Assembly (NCBI RefSeq): GCF_042945595.1 | Contig: NZ_CP168493.1 | Location: 2,108,001-2,172,000, forward strand | Direction: 5' to 3' | DNA from: Psychrobacillus sp042945595 | GTDB lineage: Bacteria; Bacillota; Bacilli; Bacillales_A; Planococcaceae | DNA: 64,000 nucleotides | Part shown: piece by piece, positions 35,027 to 42,778 of the stretch | Numbering within the stretch: the first letter of the stretch is position 1 | How the letters are laid out: each line of letters opens with the position of its first letter | Made by a program: the position numbers and the translations under genes | Notes under the pieces: model-generated | The model's database searches: none | What the model saw: the letters and a program-made list of their open reading frames with translations, nothing else | Told to the model about the DNA's origin: nothing

Positions 35027-35029
35027 GAA

Positions 35030-35227
35030 CTAAATTTTACTTTTTATTAAATTTATTAAATAGTACATGTGTGAATTTATAAATGATAGAAGTATAATAA
35101 TTATTGTTGCAATTGACGTAATTACTGTTTCTATATAATTTCCACCATCAAAAATAGGAAGAAATATAAGATATAAAATTACACTGACCATTAAAGTTAA
35201 GAAAAATATTTTAATATATTTTGCCAT
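35030..35227 (-). CDS. Small membrane protein, two helices (65 aa)
   Basis: ATG behind AGGGGAA. Two hydrophobic segments (FFLTLMVSVILYLIFLPIF and VITSIATIIIILLSFI) and a basic end (LIKSKI). Function unknown. Confidence 0.55.
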   Translation of the reverse strand: MAKYIKIFFLTLMVSVILYLIFLPIFDGGNYIETVITSIATIIIILLSFINSHMYYLINLIKSKI

Positions 35228-35607
35228 AATTCCATTCCCCTACAATCAAATTTTACCACAATAGCCCAACTTTGTTTTTCAACTACACTGCATCACGTAC
35301 TGTCGCACTCAATACGAGTAGCACTCATGGGATATTAATCCTACTCTGGTTATTATACTAGCCTTGCCTTTAAGGAATAGAAAAAGTTGTTGTAGGTTGC
35401 TAATTTATCTTTTGGCAATTCTTCAAGGTACGTAAAATCATATTGTATGTCTATCATTGGAGTAACTTGTTTGCTATCTTCAGTTTGTATAGAAACCAAA
35501 GTCTCTTCATCGAAATTTACTCATTATATAAACTTTCACATTCTTCTACATTAATCAAAAGAGAAAGCGATGCTTTATTAAAAGCATCGCCTCCCGCTAG
35601 AAATTAA
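35228..35607. other. Intergenic stretch with repeat half-copy and gene debris
   Basis: Holds a half repeat (TTTTTCAACTACACTGCATCACG, about 35274-35296), a segment shared with 41280-41335 (CACTCATGGGATATTAATCC), the gene fragment listed separately, and a GCGATGCTTT hairpin at 35560-35592 next to the following gene's stop. Confidence 0.5.
35353..35517 (-). pseudogene. C-terminal fragment of an unknown protein gene
   Basis: The frame reads DEETLVSIQTEDSKQVTP, then MIDIQYDFTYLEELPKDKL and ends in FFYSLKARLV with a stop. There is no start, and a stop lies upstream. The last codons resemble MARLVLP read at 41340 on the minus strand, so two remnants of one family may exist in the window. Confidence 0.4.
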
Positions 35608-36153
35608 TTAAAGAGTTTTAAATTTGAATTTAAAAAGTCTTGTAGTGTAAACATATTTAATTTGTAATAAAAGCCAAAGTATAAATAAAACCCCGCATAT
35701 AGTAAACAATCCAACTGGGAATAAATAAAACCGTTCTGCAAAATAGCGATGTACAATATAATATTTCCCTGCATCAAATCCTTCAGTTGGATAAAATGAT
35801 TCAGTCATCAAGTTCTCTTTCATTCCTGCATTTATTGGAAACAAGTAGTCAGCTTCCTCTAAATCTAAATAGAAATATTGTACGTCATTGACTCCATCTT
35901 TTTTGTTATATATCGCAATGCTTTCCGATGTATGAAATTTTTCATTTATAGCTTGAAGAGTATTTTCGATTTTTTTAATATCATTATTGTTAAGATCTTT
36001 ACCAATAATTTGACTAATCAAGTTATCACGAACTACACTGTATTCATTTTTTATAGAATCCGCTATATTGAAACTTGTTAATCCCAATACTAAAAACAAT
36101 AGGAAGCAATATATTAAACCCTTAGTTTTCTTATTAAAGCCAACAAAATCCAC
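35608..36153 (-). CDS. Membrane protein with extracellular loop, two helices
   Basis: About 181 residues. The GTG at 36153 has GGAGGGG six bases ahead. ATGs at 36159 and 36168 are in frame but sit on or before that site. One membrane helix near the start (GLIYCFLLFLVLGLTSF), a hydrophilic domain of about 95 residues (LISQIIGKDLNNNDIKKIEN...) and a second helix near the end (LFTICGVLFILWLLLQ), then basic residues. The layout recalls sensor proteins without an output domain. Family not recognised. Confidence 0.58.
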   Translation of the reverse strand: MDFVGFNKKTKGLIYCFLLFLVLGLTSFNIADSIKNEYSVVRDNLISQIIGKDLNNNDIKKIENTLQAINEKFHTSESIAIYNKKDGVNDVQYFYLDLEEADYLFPINAGMKENLMTESFYPTEGFDAGKYYIVHRYFAERFYLFPVGLFTICGVLFILWLLLQIKYVYTTRLFKFKFKTL

Positions 36154-36242
36154 CCTCATCCCCTCCATTTATATGCAGTTTATGATAATATTCTATATAA
36201 TCTCATAAAAGACCTTTTTTATTTAGAATATATATCCATTTC

Positions 36243-36331
36243 TTATTCAGATAAACTACTTCTTTTTTTGAACAAGAAACAAGGACTGTATCTACAGCTC
36301 AATGATCTTCAATTAATGCCACCTTAGTTTA
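36243..36331. repeat. Composite cassette-type repeat
   Basis: TTCAGATAAACTACTTC, TTTGAACAAGAAAC, a GGACTG/CAGCTC stem, then AATGATCTTCAATTAATGCC and ACCTTAG. Same order as at 33172-33269. Confidence 0.72.
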
Positions 36332-36349
36332 GTTGCATTTAATCACAAC

Positions 36350-36920
36350 TTAAAAATAAATGATGCACCCTTTTTCTTCAAATTCACCTAACCACTTTGG
36401 TATGTTTAATTGGTGATTCCATCTCAGATCTAGCCTTTCTAACCCCTCAATTTTCATCAAGGATTTTGGTAATTCAGTGAGAAGATTGCTTCTTAAATCA
36501 ACTTCTAATAAATTCTTCAATTGCCCAATCTCTTCAGGCAATGTGGTCAATTGATTATGTCTCATATTAGTCTTCTCAACTTTAAACATTTAGTATCGAT
36601 TGGGGTATATCTTTTAATTCATTTTCTTCCATATCTAAAACACGTAATAATGACAAATCCCCTAATTTTCTGGAAGATATGTGATTTGATTATTTTTTAA
36701 ATGCAATTCCTTCAAATTACTTAATCTACTAATACTGAACGGCAACTCCTTTAGTTGATTATTCATAACTCGCAGTTCTATCAATTTGGTTAAATTTCCA
36801 AGTTCATCAGGTAATTTTATTAATCTATTATCACTTAAATTAAAATATTTCACTTTGAGCAGCGGATACATCCAATTTAGGTAAAGAGTCTAATTTCATT
36901 TGAGGGAAGTTTAGTTCCAT
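36350..36920 (-). pseudogene. Leucine-rich-repeat protein gene with three frameshifts
   Basis: The ATG at 36920 behind TAGGAGG reads MELNFPQMKLDSLPKLDV. The frame then changes near 36850 (to VKYFNLSDNRLIKLPDELGN), near 36665 (to KLGDLSLLRVLDMEENELKD) and near 36590 (to MRHNQLTTLPEEIGQLKNL). It ends at 36350 (GEFEEKGCIIYF). Joined, these give five to six LxxLxLxxNxLxxLP repeats and a cap, about 185 residues in all. It is clearly one gene broken by small indels. A product is unlikely. Confidence 0.8.
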
Positions 36921-37263
36921 TTGTCTGCCTCCTATTTTGAGTTAGTCATCCATGATTCTCTACATAAGCGCTTCACCAGAGAGAGTGAATTGGATACCAT
37001 ATCTATACTGTTTCTACGACAGAGAAAAAAGTCGATACACTACGATGCCATAGAGCCCTTCCGCTAGTTTGACTTCAACAATCTCGGTTTCCGATCCGTA
37101 GGAGGACCATATGACTGTTCATCAAAACAATACCGAACATTACCTCATTTTGAAGCACGCCTACTTTATCCCATTTACTCGGAATATTGTATTTTTTTAT
37201 ATAACCATTCAGTATAATATAAACTATATAAATCAAATATACTATTAATGAACCAATCGATAT
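36921..37263. other. Intergenic stretch with gene debris
   Basis: About 340 bp. On the minus strand, short pieces such as SKWDKVGVLQNEVMFGIVL and SSYGSETEIVEVKLAEGLYGI can be read in different frames around 37000-37180. They look like a broken beta-rich protein. No intact gene. Confidence 0.4.
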
Positions 37264-37854
37264 TTATGAGAAATCTTCAATAATTTCTACCACTTCAATT
37301 ATTCCGTTAATCAAGAGCTCAGGTAGCTCATTTTTTACATTACCCTTCCAATATTTTGTAGCTTGTTCAATTTTTTTAGAAAAAGGGATTCCATCCTCTT
37401 TTGGTAAAAGGTTTCCATCTCCCTCAAAAGAATTCCCAATAACTCGAAGTTTAACAATCTGCAAAACCTTTCTATTGTAAGAATCAAATAATGCTTTCCA
37501 TTTCAAAATATCTTCATAGCTTTTCGCAGCGTATAAGCAAGACAATCTTGAAGGATATTCAGGATAATCTTGTATTCTAACCATTTCTACAATAACTTCT
37601 CTAATTGCTCTGATTGTTTGGTCAACATAATTTAAAGCTACTTGGGCATTTTCATTATTCAAGTTCAAGCCTGCATTTGTATAATGACCTTGTAAAATCT
37701 GAATGAAGTCTTCACCTTTAGAATTCAATTGTTCCCTTTCAAAAAAGAAGCGATATAAGGTGTTCTTTTGATCCTTGTCAAAGTTAATAATTTGCCCAAG
37801 ACTCATTATTTTCCTAGTAACGATATGATAAACATACAGTTCGTTCTTTTCCAT
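37264..37854 (-). CDS. DUF2441 family protein
   Basis: 196 residues from the ATG at 37854 behind GGAGGAAG. It opens ELYVYHIVTRKIMSLGQIINF, the family's typical start, followed by NTLYRFFFEREQLNSKGED and a YPSRLSCLYAAKSYEDILKW block, reminiscent of ADP-ribosyltransferase-like DUF2441 proteins. The last 60 residues contain a strand-rich KYWKGN segment. Molecular role unknown. Confidence 0.75.
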   Translation of the reverse strand: MEKNELYVYHIVTRKIMSLGQIINFDKDQKNTLYRFFFEREQLNSKGEDFIQILQGHYTNAGLNLNNENAQVALNYVDQTIRAIREVIVEMVRIQDYPEYPSRLSCLYAAKSYEDILKWKALFDSYNRKVLQIVKLRVIGNSFEGDGNLLPKEDGIPFSKKIEQATKYWKGNVKNELPELLINGIIEVVEIIEDFS

Positions 37855-38055
37855 AGTCTTCCTCCAATTGTCCCTGAACAAGACGGCTTTATGTTCAATT
37901 TCCTTATCTTAATCTTAATCGTTATCATTAAAAAACAGCTTTCAATTCAGAACTATTTCCGTGAATTTCAGTAATAATAGCAATTTTCTTTGCTGCTTTC
38001 ATTACATCCACTCCCAATAATCTATTATTCATTATTTATTTATCGATAAGCCGAA

Positions 38056-38098
38056 TTCCTTCTTAAACTAACCTCCCCTGTTATTTTAAGAAGGAATT
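38056..38098. repeat. Cassette-type repeat
   Basis: AATTCCTTCTTAAACTAA, a short loop, and TTATTTTAAGAAGGAATT pair over about 15 bases. It ends two bases before the stop of the deaminase gene. Confidence 0.75.
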
Positions 38099-38099
38099 T

Positions 38100-38606
38100 C
38101 TATTTTATTGCATTTCGTAAGTTTATAACATTATTCGGATTAATTGCCCATTTACTCATAAGCTCGTTTTGCCTATTTTTTAGATCTTCATATGGTTGTT
38201 CAATCATTTCTACTACATTAAACCTTTCATCGAAGACCTTAGAATCTTTTATTTTTCTATAACCACCAAATCCTAAGTCGTCATTTAGAAGCCAAACTAC
38301 TCTTTTGATATTTGCAAATAAAATCCCACCAGTACACATAGGACAAGGCTCTAATGATGTGTATATTGTGAATTTCTCTCTTTTTATTTTTGCGTTAAAT
38401 ATTGCTTGACCAGCATTTCTTATAGCATCAATTTCTGCGTGGGCAGTTGCATCTTTTGCTGGATGTACCCTATTTCGTCCTGTTGAAATGATGTTAAAGT
38501 TTTCATCAACAATTACTGCTCCTACTGGGTATGTATTTTCCTTTAATGCTTGCTCTGCCTCTTCCAATGCCATTTCTAAAAAAAGTCTATCTTTATCAAT
38601 ACTCAT
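38100..38606 (-). CDS. Nucleoside/guanine deaminase-type zinc hydrolase
   Basis: 168 residues, ATG preceded by GGGGAAA. The deaminase zinc site is complete: HAEIDAI with the catalytic glutamate, and PCPMCTGGI with two cysteines. The N-terminus (MALEEAEQALKENTYPVGAVIV) and the C-terminal helical end fit the CMP/dCMP and guanine deaminase group. It removes an amino group from a free base or nucleoside. Which one cannot be told. Placed between cassette-type repeats. Confidence 0.85.
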   Translation of the reverse strand: MSIDKDRLFLEMALEEAEQALKENTYPVGAVIVDENFNIISTGRNRVHPAKDATAHAEIDAIRNAGQAIFNAKIKREKFTIYTSLEPCPMCTGGILFANIKRVVWLLNDDLGFGGYRKIKDSKVFDERFNVVEMIEQPYEDLKNRQNELMSKWAINPNNVINLRNAIK

Positions 38607-38663
38607 AATTTCCCCTACCTCAAATATTGGATTTGTGTAATATTTTTGTTCAACTATATTGCC

Positions 38664-39437
38664 TTAAATAATCCCCAAGCTTTTTAATGCATATTCAATT
38701 CCGTCTTCACTGGATTTTTTCGTTACGAAATCAGCTATGTTTTTTATTTTTTCATTTCCATTCCCCATGGCTATACCAAGTCCTACTATCTCTAACATAT
38801 CTATATCATTTTCTCCATCGCCAAAAGCTACCGCTTCCGATTTATCAATTCCAAAGTAGTCTAATACTTTAAGGATTGCTATTGACTTAGAGACGTCATG
38901 TTGCAGTACATTTAACACATAAGGATGCCATCTTTTAAATGTAATATGTGGAAATGTATATATGTATTGCTGAACAGTATCATCGTTTGCGAATAAGCAC
39001 ATTAAATAAACTTCTTCTTCATTAATTTTAGAGTTAATAATAGGATACTCATTCAATGACAAAGTTTCCTTTAATGCTTTTAATATACTTGGATCTTGTA
39101 CTCCGTTCATGCTAAAGTCCTCAGTATAGAAGGAGAGTGCGTTATTTTGTATGTATGCAAATTCAACCATTTCTTGAATGATCTCTTTATCCATCGTAAT
39201 TTTATGAATCACTTTTTGATTATGCTTTACATAGGCTCCATTTGCTGTGATGAACGTATCAATTCCTATTTCCTCTATTTCCCTGCACATGGAAAAAGGT
39301 CTTCCAGTTGCAGCAACAACCTTTATTCCTTTGTTTTTTAATGCTCTTATAGCTTTTTTAGTGCTGTTTGAAATGGTTCCATCCCTGTGATGTGTAATTG
39401 TTCCATCTACATCGAAAAATACAATTTTATAGGTCAT
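38664..39437 (-). CDS. Cof-type HAD phosphatase
   Basis: 257 residues, ATG behind AAAGGGGGAA. HAD motifs: FFDVDGTIT (nucleophile aspartate), AATGR, K in the SKSIAI stretch, and FGDGENDIDMLEIVG with the metal aspartates. The type IIB cap between residues of about 85 and 190 marks the Cof subfamily, which dephosphorylates sugar phosphates or FMN. Substrate unknown. A half cassette repeat (TTGTTCAACTATATTGCC, 38646-38663) abuts its stop. Confidence 0.87.
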   Translation of the reverse strand: MTYKIVFFDVDGTITHHRDGTISNSTKKAIRALKNKGIKVVAATGRPFSMCREIEEIGIDTFITANGAYVKHNQKVIHKITMDKEIIQEMVEFAYIQNNALSFYTEDFSMNGVQDPSILKALKETLSLNEYPIINSKINEEEVYLMCLFANDDTVQQYIYTFPHITFKRWHPYVLNVLQHDVSKSIAILKVLDYFGIDKSEAVAFGDGENDIDMLEIVGLGIAMGNGNEKIKNIADFVTKKSSEDGIEYALKSLGII

Positions 39438-39538
39438 AAGTATTCCCCCTTTAAAATAATACGGCTCATTAACCAGAAGGTTTCAATAATTCTCATTTAT
39501 TATTGTATCTGCTAATCACCATACTAAAGACCTTTTAC

Positions 39539-39573
39539 TTATTCAACTTACCTCTTTAGTTAAAGAAGGAATA
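39539..39573. repeat. Cassette-type repeat, last of the array
   Basis: TTATTCAACTTACCTCTTTAGTTAAAGAAGGAAT, with a very short loop. After this copy the family is not seen again to the right. Confidence 0.7.
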
Positions 39574-39621
39574 TTAGCATGATCTATTTACATAGATTAA
39601 TTTTATTAATAGTAAAAAATA

Positions 39622-39650
39622 TTGCATGAATTAACTTGTAAAACTACAAT
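39622..39650 (+). promoter_or_regulatory. SigA-type promoter of the hydroxylase gene
   Basis: TTGCAT, a 17-bp spacer and TACAAT, 48 bp before the start codon. Confidence 0.6.
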
Positions 39651-39697
39651 AATTTAATATTTTTTAATAAAAATCGATTTAAATTGGGGAGTGAATC

Positions 39698-41149
39698 ATG
39701 GGGGCTATTAATGGAAAAGATTATATTAACCGATTAAATCAACTGAATAATGAAATTTGGTACGACGGTGAAAAAATGGAAGGTTTGCTCTCTGAACAAC
39801 CTGCCTTTAAGGGACTTATTCAGTCAAAAGCGGCTCTTTATGATTTGCAACATGACCCGAAAATAAAAGATGAGATGACTTTTATTTCCCCAGTTACAGG
39901 AGAACTTATTGGTCTTTCCTATTTGCAACCAAAAACGAAAGAGGACTTAATAAGAAGAAGAAAGATGACTGAACATTGGGCTAGGTATTCAGGGGGTATC
40001 ATGGGAAGAAGCCCAGATTATTTGAACACAGTTTTAATGAGCTTTACTTCTTCAGTATCCTTTTTAAAAAATAAGGACAAATGTTTTCCAAATAATCTAC
40101 AAGCATTTTATGAATTGGCCCGGGAAAATGACTTGTCGTTTACACATACCTTTATTTCTCCACAAGTGAATCGTTCTCATATTTACTTTGAAAATAGCGA
40201 TGAACCAATCGCTGCAAAAGTTATTGATAAAAATGAAGAAGGAATCATTATTAAAGGTGCTCGTCTTCTTGCTACGCAAGGTGGTTTAACAGATGAAGTA
40301 TTAGTATTTAGCGTTGGTAAATTTCTATTTAATGAAGATGAAGCTTTTGCTTTTTCTATCCCTTCAAACACGAAAGGAATAAAGTTTATTTGTAGGGATA
40401 CATTCATCGGAGGACAATCTTCTTTTAATCATCCATTAAGTTCGCGGTTCGAAGAAATGGATTCTATGGTTGTCTTTGACAATGTTTTAGTACCTTGGAA
40501 TAGGGTATTTTATTACAACAATGCGGAAGTAGCCGAAGCATTCCCAATTCAAAGCTCTTTCCATCCCTTTACTAAGCACCAAGTATTGACTAGACAAATT
40601 GTAAAAACAGAGTTCGTCTTAGGTATTTCTCAGCTTCTTATCGAAACGATTAATATTAGCGAGTATCAACATGTCCAAGAAAAGATGTCAGAAATCATCA
40701 TTGGTCTAGAAACAATGAAAGCCTTGTTAGAAAAATCGGAAAATAACGCAAAATTAGATGAATGGGGATATATGCGTCCAGAAATTTTCCCGCTTCAAGT
40801 TGCCGGTAACATTTTCCCTAAAATATATCCTCGTTTCACTGAAATTATTCAGCTAATCGGAGCTAGTGGAATGATTACATTGCCAACTGAAAACGCATTT
40901 CAATCTATTATTAGAAATGACTTAGATTTATATCTTCAAGGAGCAACAAAGACCGCAGAGGAACGTGTAAAAATATTTCGTTTAGCTTGGGATCTAACAA
41001 TGAGTTCATTTGGAACAAGACAAACCCAATATGAACGATACTTTTTTGGCGATCCGATTCGATTATCAAGCGACTTATATAAGAAATATCCAAAAAATGA
41101 ATATGTAAAGGTAATTAGTAATTTCTTAAATCTAAAAAAAGAAGAGTAA
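39698..41149 (+). CDS. 4-hydroxyphenylacetate 3-hydroxylase family (HpaB-like) flavin monooxygenase
   Basis: 483 residues, ATG behind GGGGAGTG. Family blocks: LYDLQHDPKIKDEMTFISPVTGE near the start, RRKMTEHWARYSGGIMGRSPDYLN, FTHTFISPQVNRS, KGARLLATQGGLTDEVLVF, SSRFEEMDSMVVFDNVLVPW and DLDLYLQGATKTAEERV. The enzyme uses reduced FADH2 supplied by a separate reductase (HpaC) to ortho-hydroxylate phenols. No reductase gene is adjacent. The gene stands alone, with its own promoter and terminator. Confidence 0.9.
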   Translation: MGAINGKDYINRLNQLNNEIWYDGEKMEGLLSEQPAFKGLIQSKAALYDLQHDPKIKDEMTFISPVTGELIGLSYLQPKTKEDLIRRRKMTEHWARYSGGIMGRSPDYLNTVLMSFTSSVSFLKNKDKCFPNNLQAFYELARENDLSFTHTFISPQVNRSHIYFENSDEPIAAKVIDKNEEGIIIKGARLLATQGGLTDEVLVFSVGKFLFNEDEAFAFSIPSNTKGIKFICRDTFIGGQSSFNHPLSSRFEEMDSMVVFDNVLVPWNRVFYYNNAEVAEAFPIQSSFHPFTKHQVLTRQIVKTEFVLGISQLLIETINISEYQHVQEKMSEIIIGLETMKALLEKSENNAKLDEWGYMRPEIFPLQVAGNIFPKIYPRFTEIIQLIGASGMITLPTENAFQSIIRNDLDLYLQGATKTAEERVKIFRLAWDLTMSSFGTRQTQYERYFFGDPIRLSSDLYKKYPKNEYVKVISNFLNLKKEE

Positions 41150-41212
41150 CTGAAGTTCACTGATTGTCTTTATTGAATACAGCTTTAGTAATTCCTTTTT
41201 AGGATTAAAATA

Positions 41213-41246
41213 CTACGCTCAATCCTTTTATACATTGAGCGTTCTG
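41213..41246 (+). terminator. Terminator of the hydroxylase gene
   Basis: ACGCTCAAT and ATTGAGCGT pair across ten bases, followed by TCTGTTATTTT. Confidence 0.75.
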
Positions 41247-41436
41247 TTATTTTGGCAACGATTCCATGCTCATTCGACCTATATGGGTAACACTTATGGG
41301 AGATTAATCCTTTTTGATTGGTAGTACCAGCCTTGCCATTAATTTAGGAAGAATGGAGATGTTTCTTGATTTACAAATAGATTCAATATAATCATACTGA
41401 AAGCTCAGCCTTTTATTAAAAAGCTTTTTCTTCCTA
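41247..41436. other. Intergenic stretch with remnant shared with 35.3 kb
   Basis: About 190 bp. ACACTTATGGGAGATTAATCC and CAGCCTTGCC match the debris at 35310-35370. Minus-strand codons near 41340 read MARLVLPIKKD. An AAAAGCTTTTT hairpin lies at about 41418. No intact gene. Confidence 0.45.
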
Positions 41437-41850
41437 TTAATACTCTAACGCTAGCCGTTCATCAATTCTCTCCAGCACTCTTTTAGATGGACTTTGATAA
41501 AATTGGTACCAATCCATTCTTTTATCTCCAATCTCATCGATTAAGTCATTCACTGTAAATACTAGCTTTCGTAAATCTGTATGTAATGCGGTTAGCTCCT
41601 CCTCATTTAGAGAATTTACCGCATTCAATTGATGGTCGGTTTCACTTAATAGATTAGCTGATTCTTGATGCTGAATTGTAAAGGAAATATCCGATAAAAA
41701 GAATGACAGCTATAGAAAAAGATTCGATTCCACAAATGCCTGTAGCTCTATAGATGACATCCTCGATAAAGCTTCTAAATAGCCACTTGCCTGAATAATT
41801 TCCCTCCGATATTGCTCACCTAACTCCTTTTTCAAATCAATATTCTTCAT
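41437..41850 (-). pseudogene. Unknown helical protein gene with an in-frame TAG
   Basis: From an ATG at 41850 (weak ribosome site) the frame reads MKNIDLKKELGEQYRREII, QASGYLEALSRMSSIELQAF, then meets TAG at 41712-41710. It continues without shift as LSFFLSDISFTIQHQESANL and ends at 41437 (KRVLERIDERLALEY). Restored length is 137 residues, almost entirely helical. The single substitution suggests recent inactivation, readthrough or a sequence error. Family not recognised. Confidence 0.6.
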
Positions 41851-42138
41851 CAAAAAGCACCGCTTATAATAATTATAGGTACAACTATAATCAAAAGCTG
41901 TTTTAACCTCGACTCCACCACAGTATCCCAAATATTCAGGTGCATCATAAATAGTGGCTCCAATGTGATCAATTACCATTGTAACTAACACAATAACTAC
42001 TTCAGCCAATATGAAAAGCGCAAGCGGCAACTAGCGACTTGATGCTTGCTCGACTCGCAAGTGTCTGCATGCAGCGGAAATCGATCTGTTACTGGCATAA
42101 TAATCGATATTCCTATCTTATTCTTTTTTTTAAAAAAA

Positions 42139-42193
42139 AGCATCTTCATACTATCTGGCTACTAACTGTCGCCTATGATAGTGTAAAGATGCT
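42139..42193 (-). terminator. Large terminator of the rib-like operon
   Basis: AAGCATCTT and a second segment ATACTATC pair with GATAGTGT and AAGATGCTT. Eight T follow on the minus strand, just after the nucleotidase stop. Confidence 0.82.
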
Positions 42194-42200
42194 TCTTCAT

Positions 42201-42761
42201 TTATAACATGATTTTTTCTAGCTCTGACCACTGCTTCATTCGTGGTAGATCTACATGTTGATTATACGACTGGTCCATAATATATACTTTAGTCGCAACT
42301 TCAAGTAGCGTTTCAAGTACTGCTGGTTTATCGTCGAAATAGAAATCTAATTCTAGCTCTTTAATCGTTGCAATTTTTTCATCGTCTTGCATGCCACAGT
42401 AAAAATGATCATCTTGCACTGGGAAGCCTTGTGATTTCATCCAATCGCGCGTTTGCGTACAATATTTTTTCGGACGAGATGTAATATAAAAAATTTCATG
42501 TCCGTCTTTTATTAATTGTTGCAACGTTTCAATTGCTCCTTCGAACGCTGGGCAATCTGTAAAATATATTTCTTCCATTAAGCTAACCCACATTGCATTA
42601 CCAGCATCTTTTTCAAGCCCGAATGCTTCATGGATTTCGACTGAATTAATACTTCGAAAAACTTCTAAGCCTATATTTTGTTTTAATTTTTTATTGTATA
42701 AATGAAAGGCATGTTCTCTTAAATTAATTAACGTATCATCAATATCAAAACCAAATTTCAC
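42201..42761 (-). CDS. HAD-superfamily 5'-nucleotidase-like phosphatase (YqfW/NT5C type)
   Basis: 186 residues, ATG behind AGGAGAA. HAD motifs FGFDIDDTLINL (nucleophile and acid aspartates), YITSRP and YFDDKPAV are in order, with a small helical cap (residues of about 18-80). Relatives are deoxyribonucleotidases. It is the last gene of ribA-ribD-monooxygenase-nucleotidase, 17 bp after the monooxygenase. In that setting it could remove the phosphate from the RibD product, a step that HAD enzymes perform in riboflavin synthesis. That role is inferred. Confidence 0.82.
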   Translation of the reverse strand: MKFGFDIDDTLINLREHAFHLYNKKLKQNIGLEVFRSINSVEIHEAFGLEKDAGNAMWVSLMEEIYFTDCPAFEGAIETLQQLIKDGHEIFYITSRPKKYCTQTRDWMKSQGFPVQDDHFYCGMQDDEKIATIKELELDFYFDDKPAVLETLLEVATKVYIMDQSYNQHVDLPRMKQWSELEKIML

Positions 42762-42778
42762 GTAAATTCTCCTACTCC

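Noticed and set aside
28854..39573. Calling the repeats true integron attC sites
   Set aside because: Core ends differ from the RYYYAAC/GTTRRRY consensus at the outermost base, arm layout differs, and no integron integrase is in the window. Kept as a cassette-like hypothesis only.
28854..39573. CRISPR array
   Set aside because: Repeats are unevenly spaced by whole genes, not by 30-40 bp spacers.
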